Part shown: positions 43,585 to 53,239 of the stretch, in pieces
Numbering within the stretch: the first letter of the stretch is position 1
Layout of the letters: each line of letters opens with the position of its first letter
NCBI RefSeq assembly: GCF_042432445.1
Contig: NZ_JBHLXE010000105.1
Location: 1-64,000 of the forward strand
Source of the DNA: Thorsellia kenyensis
Lineage (GTDB): Bacteria; Pseudomonadota; Gammaproteobacteria; Enterobacterales; Thorselliaceae
Length of the DNA: 64,000 nt
Direction: 5' to 3'
Notes under the pieces: model-generated
The model's database searches: none
What the model was told of the DNA's origin: nothing
The model's input: only the letters and a program-made list of their open reading frames with translations
Translations under genes and position numbers: made by a program

Positions 43585-45738
43585 ATGGCATTACCTAGCG
43601 AAGTTAAAAATAATATCACGAAGTGGTACAAAGCACTTCAAAATCATATTCCTAATTTCATTTCAAGAGCCCCGCAACGAGAAATGATAGCGCATGTTGC
43701 AAATTCTCTCAATGGAGAAAATGGTCGTCATCTTATTGTAGAAGCTCCTACAGGCGTTGGTAAAACACTTTCTTATCTTATTCCAGGGATTGCGGTTGCT
43801 CAAAACCAAGAAAAGAAATTGGTCGTAAGTACCGCTAATATAGCACTTCAAGATCAGATCTTTAATAAAGATTTACCTTTAATTCAAAAAATCATCCCAG
43901 AAATAAAATTTATCGCTGTATTTGGACGAGCGCGCTATGTCTGCCCTAGAAATTTGACCTACTTATCTCCTAAAAATGATGGACAGACCGGTTTTTTAGA
44001 TTTATTTGAAGATGATGAGTTTAATGTAAACCAAAATGAAGCCGAATTTTGCCTTCAGCTCTACGATAATTTAATCAAAAACAAATGGGATGGCGTTCGT
44101 GATCATCATAGCGAAAGCATTAGCGACTCATTATGGCAGAAAATGAGTACAGATAAACAAAATTGTTTGGGAAGAAACTGCTATCATTTTAGAGAGTGCC
44201 CTTTTTATCTTTCTCGTAAAGATATAGAAAATTCGGATATTATTATAACGAACCATGCCCTCGTTCTCGCGGCACTAGAAAATGAAAATACACTTCCTCC
44301 GCCAGAAAAAATGCTATTAGTACTAGATGAAGGCCATCATATAGCCGATGTCGCCAGAGGCGCTCTAGAACTGCATGCTGAAATTTCACTTTTTCAAAGT
44401 TTAAATCAACTTGATGGTTTCAGTAAAATTATCAAACAAGCGACAACTTTATTCGATCCCCCAGAAAAGCCTCCCTTATTAAAAAATATTGAACGATTTG
44501 ACGATCATATAGAACAAGCTAAAGAACTTGCAGATCATTTAATGATGATATTTGATGAATATCTGCCGAATGATGAAGGTTCAAGTTCTTCTCAATCTAC
44601 ATTATTCAAAGAAAATAATAAAAATCAAGAGCCCTTATACATCTTTGAACTCGGCCAACTTCCAGAAGAATTTCAGTTGTTATGCCAAGCACTACAAACA
44701 TCTCATAGCCGATTAGCAAGTGTAGCTGACTTTTTCCTAACATATTTCAATGAATCCAGTAATAAACTAGAACTTGCTAAAGTTCAGCGATTTCAACTTC
44801 AAATTAGTCGTTTTTTTGGTTACTTTGATAACTTAAGTCAGTTATGGCAACTGGCCTGTAAAAAGACATCTTCTAGTGCGCCAATCAGCAAGTGGTTTTC
44901 AAGAAGTGCAAATCCTCAATATATGGGATGTTATTTTCATTGTGCAGCGCTTAGGGTAAGTGATCAACTTTCTAGTATAATTTGGGACCGAATCCCCCAT
45001 GCGGTAATTACTTCTGCTACATTGCGCTCTTTAAATAGTTTTCATCGTATTGAAGATCAAACCGGTTTAAATCCTGAAGCGAAAGATCAATTCATCGCAC
45101 TATCTTCCCCTTTCGCTCATCACAAGCAGGGAAAAATCATTATTCCTAACATGAAAACAAGTCCTGTGATGGAAGATGAAGAAAAGCATTTACAAGAAAT
45201 GTTGCGATTTTTTAATTACCAATACGAAGAATCAGGGCATAAAGCCTTTTTAGTATTATTTAATAGCCAGCGCGCGATGAAACGGTTTATTGAACTCTGT
45301 GATGCTTATCAATTTACTCTTTTAGTACAAGGAGATAAACCTCGAGCAAGACTGATAGAATTACATCAAGAAAATATAAAAAATGAGGAAAAAAGTGTTC
45401 TTATTGGGATGAGCTCTTTTTCTGAAGGACTGGATTTAAGAGGCGACTTTTTGACTCAAGTCCATATCCATAAAATCGGTTTCCCGCCTATGACAAATCC
45501 GATTATTCTTACGGAAGAGAAATGGTTGAAGAATCTTAAAAAGTCATCATTCGATTTACTTAGTCTTCCTCAAGCCTCTTTTACATTAATTCAGCAAGTA
45601 GGGCGGTTGATCAGAAGTCATGATTGTTTTGGGGAGATTGTTATATATGATAATAGATTATTAAATAAACCTTATGGAAAAAGGCTCCTTGCATCCCTAC
45701 CGTCTTTTCCACTAGAGCAAGTAGATGTTCCAAATTAA
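43585..45738 (+). CDS. dinG: ATP-dependent DNA helicase DinG
   Basis: DinG is a superfamily-2, XPD-like, 5'-3' helicase that resolves R-loops and other structures. The 717-residue protein has Walker A EAPTGVGKTLSYLIP, a motif II DEGHH, and the four iron-sulfur cysteines within YVCPRNL and NCLGRNCYHFRECPF. Motif VI is LIQQVGRLIRSHDC near the C-terminus. Its length and the iron-sulfur cysteines match the DinG group rather than YoaA. I found no clear LexA box (CTG-N10-CAG) in the 230-base upstream gap. Confidence 0.94.
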   Translation: MALPSEVKNNITKWYKALQNHIPNFISRAPQREMIAHVANSLNGENGRHLIVEAPTGVGKTLSYLIPGIAVAQNQEKKLVVSTANIALQDQIFNKDLPLIQKIIPEIKFIAVFGRARYVCPRNLTYLSPKNDGQTGFLDLFEDDEFNVNQNEAEFCLQLYDNLIKNKWDGVRDHHSESISDSLWQKMSTDKQNCLGRNCYHFRECPFYLSRKDIENSDIIITNHALVLAALENENTLPPPEKMLLVLDEGHHIADVARGALELHAEISLFQSLNQLDGFSKIIKQATTLFDPPEKPPLLKNIERFDDHIEQAKELADHLMMIFDEYLPNDEGSSSSQSTLFKENNKNQEPLYIFELGQLPEEFQLLCQALQTSHSRLASVADFFLTYFNESSNKLELAKVQRFQLQISRFFGYFDNLSQLWQLACKKTSSSAPISKWFSRSANPQYMGCYFHCAALRVSDQLSSIIWDRIPHAVITSATLRSLNSFHRIEDQTGLNPEAKDQFIALSSPFAHHKQGKIIIPNMKTSPVMEDEEKHLQEMLRFFNYQYEESGHKAFLVLFNSQRAMKRFIELCDAYQFTLLVQGDKPRARLIELHQENIKNEEKSVLIGMSSFSEGLDLRGDFLTQVHIHKIGFPPMTNPIILTEEKWLKNLKKSSFDLLSLPQASFTLIQQVGRLIRSHDCFGEIVIYDNRLLNKPYGKRLLASLPSFPLEQVDVPN

Positions 45739-45773
45739 TTGCTGTCTCGCTAATAATGTGATGTAATTTAGCG

Positions 45774-45813
45774 GAGTTTGGGAATTGAAATATTTATCTC
45801 AATTCCCAAACTC
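45774..45813. terminator. Long perfect hairpin between convergent dinG and alkaline phosphatase
   Basis: GAGTTTGGGAATTGA and TCAATTCCCAAACTC form a perfect 15-pair stem with a 10-base loop. It lies 36 bases after the dinG stop and 70 bases after the end of the convergent phosphatase gene, so it is well placed as a bidirectional terminator, although no T tract follows. Confidence 0.65.
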
Positions 45814-45882
45814 ATAAAATTTAAATTAACTAATCAATGCTCAGTATTCGAATGATTAAGCTTCTCCTTAAGAAATAGGGTA

Positions 45883-47553
45883 TCAATTAATCAAACTGAT
45901 GACTTTAGAGCTAACAAACCATTTTTCTCCATTAAAAACATTCACCCCATCAGACTCTACCATCGTATCATTCAGCCAAACTTCACTTTTGTTACGTGGA
46001 ATACGTAAGGTTTGATTATTTTTAGTCACCACTAATACAGGATTTTCTGCATCTGATTCATCAAGGATGATGGTTGCTTTTTTCTCAAGAAATGCAGATT
46101 GAGCATCAACAAAAAGAGTTTCTGTTGCCTTATCTAAATCAACATCAATCGAACGAGCCATAAATTTAGCTACATCAGTGTTATCAACCAGTCCTTTTAA
46201 GAGTGTTCCTCTTGGATCATAACTATACAACACAGTATCTTCACCTGTGTGCCCATTTGTGGTGAAACCTATTTTAGCTCGTTTAGCTAAGATAGGACCA
46301 ACAGCATAATTGATCTGGCCCTTTTTAGCTTTTAATATAGATTCAATTTCTTGATTTGTTAAATCAGTGACTCCCAACCATTCTTGAGCTAAGCGACGTA
46401 CTTCATTCCCCATTGTCTCTACAGACCCACCCTCTCTATTTGCTGGAAGTTTTTCTTCAAATCCTTCGCCCGTAACTAATGCTGCTTTTAAAGGAGTGAC
46501 AAATTCTGTCCATGATGTTTTATCATAGTTTTCACTCGTGTCTCTATTTCCAATAGATATTCCTGAATTTCCATGATCTGAAACTGAAATCAATAACGTA
46601 TTACCATCTGCCTTTGCGTAAGTAAGCGCCTTTGCTACGGCTTTATCAAACGCTGCTATTTCACTGATCATACCAATAGGATCGTTAGCATGCGCAGACC
46701 AATCAATTTTAGATCCTTCAATCATTAAAACAAATCCATCCTCATCTTTAGATAAAGTTTTGATTGCAACATCGGTCATCTCTTCTAAAGCAGGTTCAAG
46801 GCGAGAATCTCTATCGATATCGTTTGATATAGCTGTATGTTCAGGAGTTTTACCAAATACACCGACAAGCCTTTTACCCTCAAAATTCTTTAATGCCTCA
46901 GTCGAATCAACAAATGAGTAACCTTTTTTTATGAGAATTTCTTTCATATCTTCATTATCTTTACGTATGTCAGCGCGCAAATATTTAGTTCCACCACCCA
47001 AAATAACATCTAAATGATTGTAAACCATTTGCTCTGTTAGGTTATCATAACTTTTACGTGACGGGTCATGGGCGGTAAAATCAGCAGGAGTTGCATGCAT
47101 GAATTCACTCGTACTGACCACTCCTATCGCTTTACCTTTTAATCTGGCTGCCTCTAAAATTGTAGCGACCGGTCTAAGCGCTTCATCTGATGATCTTGTT
47201 GAAGATAAAGAATAAACTTTACCAGTGCTTGCAATGTTGCCACTTTGTGACTTCCATCCTGTTGAAATTGCTGATCCTGCAGGCGCTGAATCAGCAATTG
47301 TACCATCTGAACTCCAAGTGCTCATCAAACCAACTGCAAGAGGATCTAAAGTCAGAGGAGCACCATTATATAGTCGGGTTAATGTAGTACCAGATACACT
47401 CATACCATCTGGAATCATAATTATAATATTTTTAACAGGTTTGATGTCATCTGCTGAAAAAGCGGAACATGAGATCCCTAAAATTGAGCCTGTAAATAAC
47501 ACATTTTTGACTAAAGCAACTGCTTTTTTAATTTTGAATTTATTCATCAACAT
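45883..47553 (-). CDS. Alkaline phosphatase (PhoA superfamily), exported
   Basis: A periplasmic metal-dependent phosphomonoesterase. The 556-residue protein has a Sec signal peptide (VLFTGSILGISCSAFSA). The metal-site motif IIIMIPDGMS and the nucleophile motif IADSAPAGSAISTGWKSQSG follow, with the expected DSA serine. HDPSRKSYDN, KIDWSAHANDP and TNGHTGEDTVLY carry further metal ligands. It is longer than E. coli PhoA (471) because of a C-terminal domain of about 90 residues (VDAQSAFLEKKATIILDESDAENP...). A perfect palindrome lies upstream, but no convincing Pho box. Confidence 0.88.
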   Translation of the reverse strand: MLMNKFKIKKAVALVKNVLFTGSILGISCSAFSADDIKPVKNIIIMIPDGMSVSGTTLTRLYNGAPLTLDPLAVGLMSTWSSDGTIADSAPAGSAISTGWKSQSGNIASTGKVYSLSSTRSSDEALRPVATILEAARLKGKAIGVVSTSEFMHATPADFTAHDPSRKSYDNLTEQMVYNHLDVILGGGTKYLRADIRKDNEDMKEILIKKGYSFVDSTEALKNFEGKRLVGVFGKTPEHTAISNDIDRDSRLEPALEEMTDVAIKTLSKDEDGFVLMIEGSKIDWSAHANDPIGMISEIAAFDKAVAKALTYAKADGNTLLISVSDHGNSGISIGNRDTSENYDKTSWTEFVTPLKAALVTGEGFEEKLPANREGGSVETMGNEVRRLAQEWLGVTDLTNQEIESILKAKKGQINYAVGPILAKRAKIGFTTNGHTGEDTVLYSYDPRGTLLKGLVDNTDVAKFMARSIDVDLDKATETLFVDAQSAFLEKKATIILDESDAENPVLVVTKNNQTLRIPRNKSEVWLNDTMVESDGVNVFNGEKWFVSSKVISLIN

Positions 47554-47679
47554 ATTTTTTCCTTTTAAAAGTATGATGCCTTTAGTTAAATAAAATACTG
47601 AGAAATAGTTTATTCACGTTAAAAGCGATTGAATCAGATTGAAACATACTTTTATAATAGAAAAGAAATATGGCAAATT

Positions 47680-47699
47680 AATGACATTAATATGTCATT
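47680..47699. promoter_or_regulatory. Perfect palindrome upstream of the alkaline phosphatase gene
   Basis: AATGACAT, TAAT, ATGTCATT form a perfect 20-base palindrome 127 bases before the phosphatase ATG. It is likely an operator, but it does not match the PhoB direct-repeat pattern. The regulator is unidentified. Confidence 0.5.
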
Positions 47700-47901
47700 T
47701 TTGTTACGTTATGATTTCACTTATATGACAACATAAATGTCACTGGGAAAATAATTGATTGAGTGATCGAGTGATATTAAACCACAGTATCTGTACACTT
47801 TTAATAAAGTTCAAATGCCCTAATGTAGCATGTGAGATAATTTAGAAAATATTTTGTCTGTAATTTGCTGTCAGTTAAACATAAAATGAATATATAAAAA
47901 T

Positions 47902-48777
47902 TTAAATACATTCAAAATAAACTAAAGCACCTATATACAGAGCAAGTAAAACAAAACTGATAAGTGTGCTACTTGCTATTATCTTTGCGCTTTTACCAGT
48001 TTTTAAAAACTGAGTTTCAAGCACAACAACATAAGCTGCAGGAGGAAGAAAACACAATAAATAAAGTACTGCTATGTTTCTAGTGATTAAGTCAATTGAT
48101 TGCCAGTAAGAAAAGAGAATTAATCCTGTGATAAAAAAAGCTAAGGCTAAAGTCCTCATCCAAAAAAAATAAAATGACCTTTTAACATCATCCCAATTCA
48201 GCTTAGTATTAATTAACCAAGCCCCTAATATCATCATCCCTAAGGCACTCATCAAAAATTTCATTCCTATATAAGGCCATAAAGTCATCTGCATTAATGG
48301 TTCTTTGAAAGGAATGAGAGTAATGCCTACTAATATAGCCCAGATATGAGGCGCTTTTAATAATTTCACCACCTTTGATTGCCAGGTAAGCTTTGAAGAA
48401 AATAGAGTAACACTGGCTAAATTTGCTTGAATAGAGCTCCCAACATAAAAAGCTAAAATAACAGATGCAGGTTCATTACCAAATATAGCATGAGCTAAAG
48501 GCAGAGCTAACCAACCTATATTAAGGTAGCAAAAACAGAGCTCTTCAACTGGGTCTTTAGTTAATCGTTTTGCTAGCTGCAGCATGAAGGCCATTATCAA
48601 AAAACTGGCAACTATGATGACAAAAAAATCATGTTCACTCGCAAATATGTTGTAAATAATCACGAGTGGAATAACAATTTTAGACAACAACGTGGACGCT
48701 TGCTTCTTAAAATCTACCCCCATCCTTGACAGAAACATACCAATAATTAAATATAAAAAAGGAAGAAGTACTGTCAT
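47902..48777 (-). CDS. AEC-family transporter (auxin-efflux-carrier-like)
   Basis: A polytopic membrane protein of 291 residues with about ten predicted spans. It starts MTVLLPFLYLIIGMFLSRMGVDF, the family's first helix, and has the NIGWLALPLAHAIFG and YVGSSIQANLASV stretches at the helix breaks. AEC transporters move malate and other small metabolites; the substrate here cannot be told. The ATG at 48777 has GGAGA upstream, and a TTG at 48807 is rejected. Confidence 0.82.
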   Translation of the reverse strand: MTVLLPFLYLIIGMFLSRMGVDFKKQASTLLSKIVIPLVIIYNIFASEHDFFVIIVASFLIMAFMLQLAKRLTKDPVEELCFCYLNIGWLALPLAHAIFGNEPASVILAFYVGSSIQANLASVTLFSSKLTWQSKVVKLLKAPHIWAILVGITLIPFKEPLMQMTLWPYIGMKFLMSALGMMILGAWLINTKLNWDDVKRSFYFFWMRTLALAFFITGLILFSYWQSIDLITRNIAVLYLLCFLPPAAYVVVLETQFLKTGKSAKIIASSTLISFVLLALYIGALVYFECI

Positions 48778-49038
48778 GGTGAATTTATCTCCATAGATAA
48801 AGATCAAAACAATATAATCGAGTAAGCAACTCCAGACATATTATTATGGCTAAAATAAGTAGTTAGTACTCAACTGTTTAAAAAAGAAAGACTTAAAACT
48901 ATAATTCACGTTAATCATAATATAAAAAAGTGACTAGCCTTTTGACTTTAAACAATATTTTAAAAAGCTTATTGCATTTAAAAATTTTTCTTATCTGAGC
49001 ATGGATTGCTAGTAGAATGTCCCAATCTATTACTTTTA

Positions 49039-51675
49039 TTAGATATCATTAGCTTTATTCTGTAAGTCATACAAAAATTCTAATGCCATCTTAGGTGTCA
49101 AATCATCTAAATTGGCAGTTTTAATTTGATCTATCAGTTCAGTTAGCTCTTGCGTAAATACTACATGATTTTCCTCATCCCCATATTGTTCAATATCATT
49201 TGTTATATTCAGTGGCAATTGCTCTTCAGTGGTTTGATAAAGAGAGACTCTTTGAGCTGTAGATTCTAACTCACGTAATTTTTTCTTAGCTCGTTTGAGA
49301 ACATCTTTAGGTAGGCCAGCTAGCATAGCAACAGCAATACCATAACTCTTACTTGCAGCACCCGCTTCAACTTGATGCATAAAAACAATGTTTTCTTTGT
49401 GTTCTTTGGCCGCTAAATGGTAGTTTTCAATCGTTGGTATAAATTGAGGTAGTTGGGTTAATTCAAAATAATGAGTAGCAAATAAAGTCCAAGCTTTAAT
49501 ATTTAAGGCAAGCGATTCTGCACAAGCAAATGCTAACGAAAGTCCATCATAGGTTGATGTTCCTCGTCCAATTTCATCCATCAAAACTAAACTTTTTTCA
49601 GTAGCATTATGCAAGATATTAGCCGTTTCCGTCATTTCCACCATAAAGGTAGAACGACCAGACGCTAAATCATCTGATGCACCGACTCTAGTAAAAATTT
49701 TATCTATCGGGCCTATCTTTGCTGATTTAGCTGGCACAAAGCTACCAATATGAGCTAATAAAACAATCAGAGCTGTCTGTCTCATATAAGTGCTTTTTCC
49801 GCCCATATTGGGGCCTGTAATAATACGCATTCTTTTTTGCGCATCAAAATATAAATCATTAGGAATAAATGGCGTACTGAGCACTTGTTCAACTACAGGA
49901 TGCCTTGCGCCAATAATTTCCAAACCTTCACTGTCTTGTAAATGAGGTTTTACATAGTCTAAAGTAAATGCGCGTTCGCTTAGATTACAAAGTACATCTA
50001 ACTCTGAAATTAGCTCAGCACTTTTTTGAAATTGAGACAGAAAAGGCATAAGCGAATCGATAATAAATTCATACAACTGTTTTTCAATGGCTAGTGACTT
50101 ACCCTTTGAAGATAAAACCTTATCCTCATACTCTTTTAGCTCAGGGATAATGTAGCGTTCAGCATTTTTTAACGTTTGCCGACGGATATAGTGCATAGGA
50201 ACTTTTTCACTTTGTCCTCTACTGACCTGAATAAAATAACCATGCACAGCATTGTAACCCACCTTTAACGTGTCAAGCCCTAGTGCTTCTCTTTCTCTTA
50301 TTTCTAGTTTATCAAGATAATCCGTAGCACCTGCTGATAATGCACGATACTCATCGAGCTCAGCATGATATCCATCCGCAATAACTCCCCCATCCCTTAC
50401 TAAAACAGGAGGAGAATCTACGATCGCATCATTCAATAATTTGCCTACTGCATCAAACCCGATAAATGCCTCATTAAATCGATTAAGTTTCTCTCCATTT
50501 ATAGACGCTAATAAGCCATGAATTTTTGGAAATAGAGCAATTGCTTCCCTTACTCTAACTAAATCCCTTGGACGAATAGTTCTTAATGCTAATCGAGCAT
50601 AAATACGCTCAAGATCTCCAATTTGTCTGAGCCACTGGCTCAATTCATCAGTAAAAGGTTGTAAGGTCGATATAATGCTTTGTCTTAAAAGTAACGTTTC
50701 CTTTTTTCGAGTTGGGGCGTGCAACCACCGTTTTAGCATACGACTTCCCATCGCGGTTGAGCATTTATCTAAAACAGAAGCAAGAGTATTTTCATATGTA
50801 CCTGATAAATTAACTGTAATTTCTAGATTTTTGCGTGTAGCGGCATCAAGCAAAACCTCATCTTCTAATTTAAGAAGAATAATAGAATGGATATGAGGTA
50901 AAGAAGCCCTTTGGGTATCTTTAACATATTGTAATAAAGCGCCGGCTGAGCTTATAAACGACTGGGTTTCATCAATACCAAATCCAGATAAATCTTGTGT
51001 TCCAAAATGTTGATTAAGCGTGAGTACAGCTGTTTTTAGATCAAATTCCCATTGAGGCCGCCTTCTCGGAGCTTTAATAGTTACCCCGATAAAATCTAGC
51101 GTAAAGTCTTCAGGATAGAGTAATTCAGCAGGAGATAGTCTTATAATTTCCGCTCTTAGTTCATCTAGTCCAGTAAGCTGCATAACAATAAAACGTCCAG
51201 ATGTCATATCTAATGTTGCAAGGCCAAATTGAGCTTCTATCTCTTTAGTTCTTTTTTGAAGGGGATTAATTGCAACTAGCAGATTATCTTTTTTATCTTC
51301 AAGTAATGCTTCATCAGTAATCGTTCCTGGTGTGACTATACGTGTCACTTTTCTTTCAACAGGCCCTTTGCTAGTAGCAGGATCACCTATTTGTTCGCAA
51401 ATCGCAACGGATTCACCTAAAGCAACTAATTTAGCAAGATAATTGTCGGCTGCATGATAAGGAATTCCAGCCATGGGTATCGGCTCACCATTACTTGCTC
51501 CCCTTTTAGTAAGAGATAAATCAAGTAGAGCAGCTCCTCTCTTGGCATCGTCATAAAACATCTCATAAAAGTCACCCATTCTATAGAACAGCAATTCATT
51601 CGGGTGTTCAGCTTTTATCGACAAATACTGACGCATCATCGGAGTATGCTGAGAAAAATCTTCTTTGTTAATCAT
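49039..51675 (-). CDS. mutS: DNA mismatch-repair ATPase MutS
   Basis: MutS recognises mismatches and small loops and recruits MutL. The 878-residue protein is slightly longer than E. coli MutS (853). The mismatch-binding Phe-X-Glu is in RMGDFYEMFYDDAKRGAALLDLS. The ATPase motifs are GPNMGGKSTYMRQTAL (about residue 621) and LVLMDEIGRGTSTYDGLS. The C-terminus contains a DLDDLTPKMALEFLYDLQ segment typical of the tetramerisation region. It stands alone, with a long empty region upstream. Confidence 0.98.
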   Translation of the reverse strand: MINKEDFSQHTPMMRQYLSIKAEHPNELLFYRMGDFYEMFYDDAKRGAALLDLSLTKRGASNGEPIPMAGIPYHAADNYLAKLVALGESVAICEQIGDPATSKGPVERKVTRIVTPGTITDEALLEDKKDNLLVAINPLQKRTKEIEAQFGLATLDMTSGRFIVMQLTGLDELRAEIIRLSPAELLYPEDFTLDFIGVTIKAPRRRPQWEFDLKTAVLTLNQHFGTQDLSGFGIDETQSFISSAGALLQYVKDTQRASLPHIHSIILLKLEDEVLLDAATRKNLEITVNLSGTYENTLASVLDKCSTAMGSRMLKRWLHAPTRKKETLLLRQSIISTLQPFTDELSQWLRQIGDLERIYARLALRTIRPRDLVRVREAIALFPKIHGLLASINGEKLNRFNEAFIGFDAVGKLLNDAIVDSPPVLVRDGGVIADGYHAELDEYRALSAGATDYLDKLEIREREALGLDTLKVGYNAVHGYFIQVSRGQSEKVPMHYIRRQTLKNAERYIIPELKEYEDKVLSSKGKSLAIEKQLYEFIIDSLMPFLSQFQKSAELISELDVLCNLSERAFTLDYVKPHLQDSEGLEIIGARHPVVEQVLSTPFIPNDLYFDAQKRMRIITGPNMGGKSTYMRQTALIVLLAHIGSFVPAKSAKIGPIDKIFTRVGASDDLASGRSTFMVEMTETANILHNATEKSLVLMDEIGRGTSTYDGLSLAFACAESLALNIKAWTLFATHYFELTQLPQFIPTIENYHLAAKEHKENIVFMHQVEAGAASKSYGIAVAMLAGLPKDVLKRAKKKLRELESTAQRVSLYQTTEEQLPLNITNDIEQYGDEENHVVFTQELTELIDQIKTANLDDLTPKMALEFLYDLQNKANDI

Positions 51676-52659
51676 TAGGTTATTACCATTTAAAATATCT
51701 ATGTTTAGTTAATTGTTTTTTATTTTTTTGAACTCATAAATTGCCACAAAAAATGTAAGCGTGTAGAGCTTAACATGGATAGCTTCATTTATTTCAGCAC
51801 TAAATTGATCATAATACGACTAGTTTATACTCGTACATAAAAATTTTTTATCCAATAGGGTTGTACTATCACAACCACAAATTCGAAAAATATCTAACTT
51901 ATCGCATATAAAGTCTGCATATGATAAAAGCAAATAAAGCAAACAAGTCAGATAAAATTTAGTATAAAAAAGTCAGTTACGCTGATTAATAAATCAAAAT
52001 TTTAAAATATCGTTTTGATAGATATCGAACATGCAAGCCCATTCAAATTAAAAATATTATTTTAATAATACAATCTTAATGATTTCCCTTGAAGATCTCA
52101 GTTGTACTATAATCGAACAATAAATATCTGGAAATAGATATACTATATTAAGTCATCATAAACTAAAAAAATACTTTTAATTTGAAATATCACAGTTAAA
52201 TAATGCGCATATAGAGATAATTTAAAACAGCCACCCGCTTCATAAATATAAACATCCGATGGTATGTTGTGAAATAAAGCATTAGATGGCTTGCATATTG
52301 TATTAAGTCGCTGGTAGGCTAACTAGTATAGACTAGCAAGAGTAGGTATTAATTCAGACCTATCTGTAATAGTTATGTTATGAATATTTATGCAAAGATT
52401 AACATTATTACAAAATATCAGCACTATTGATAAATTTAGGGGGATATAGGAAAAAATACACACGTATTCGTATTGATTTTCCTAAAAATATTGTCTAAGT
52501 TTTTGCCATATTGAAAAGACTATTTTTGTTAAAGCCTTAGAACGTACAACGTACATAGTTCATTAAATTTTATAATGTTTGTCAGAATTGGTCAAAATAA
52601 TAAGCGTAATATTTTTTTAACCTATTATTTTAATAAACATTAAAGTTTTTATTCTTCAT
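51676..52659. other. Long AT-rich region upstream of mutS
   Basis: Almost 1 kb without a recognisable gene. It includes the mutS promoter region at its left. I saw no RNA gene, clear terminator or coding remnant in it. It borders the transposase remnants to the right, so it may be decayed mobile DNA. Confidence 0.4.
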
Positions 52660-53098
52660 CCGTTGGAGTATATTGCATACTAGTGTCCCCTATAGCCTCG
52701 TAGCATTTAAAGGACCTAGCCCTAGAAGAAATGACTTCAGTAATTAATTTTAATATGCTATGGTTCGTTGAGGTTTCAGTTAATTTTTCTCTTCCTAAAT
52801 CAATGCATTAAACTTTTTAGAACGTACTAACAACACGGCACTTTCTGCTAATGCTTTATTCTTCTTTTTAGCTCAGCCTCTGGCGTATTATTTACTTCCT
52901 TTAGTGTTTTAAGTAAGCAATTTATTTATTATTGTTTTTCTGTTCTTAACTCTTAATAAACTTCCTTTCTCAAGACTAAAGTTGATGTTCAAAAATACCT
53001 TTCATTCGACACCACTGACTGAGTTCCACGCAAGCTAAAGCATTGGATGGTGATATCGCTGATGATTTTGCATCAGCTGACAACTGTTTACCATGTGT
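52660..53098 (-). pseudogene. Remnant of an IS3-family transposase (OrfA and start of OrfB)
   Basis: On the minus strand, fragments in shifting frames match the IS3-type protein order. LSADAKSSAISPSNALACVE followed by LSQWCRMKGIFEHQL (about 53080-52985) recalls the OrfA helix-turn-helix. KKNKALAESAVLLVRSKKFN (about 52870-52810) recalls the OrfA C-terminal KDKALAEAAALLVLKKK segment. LKPQRTIAYLKLITEVISSR and RARSFKCYEAIGDTS recall the OrfB start. Several stops and frameshifts separate them. The match is from memory of the family and was not computed. Confidence 0.6.
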
Positions 53099-53239
53099 AG
53101 ATTTTTATTATTTACTTTTAAGTAATGATAATCACACATTCCGCTGTTCAAAAAATTATTAATTGAAAAGTATTTTTGTGAACTGCATTACGATATTTAA
53201 TTAAATTATTGATATTATTATAAAAAATAATTAATCATA

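Noticed and set aside
47225..47593. 122-residue plus-strand frame opposite the start of the alkaline phosphatase gene
   Set aside because: It is antisense to the signal peptide and active-site region of a clear gene, and has no ribosome site.
47690..47750. Possible Pho box upstream of the alkaline phosphatase gene
   Set aside because: TGTCAT-like pieces are present, but no two are spaced with the 11-base period of a PhoB site; the better signal is the palindrome at 47680-47699.
51676..52659. Possible unannotated small RNA or gene in the long gap upstream of mutS
   Set aside because: No frame of useful length, terminator or stable GC-rich structure could be pointed to by eye; only expression data could show a transcript.
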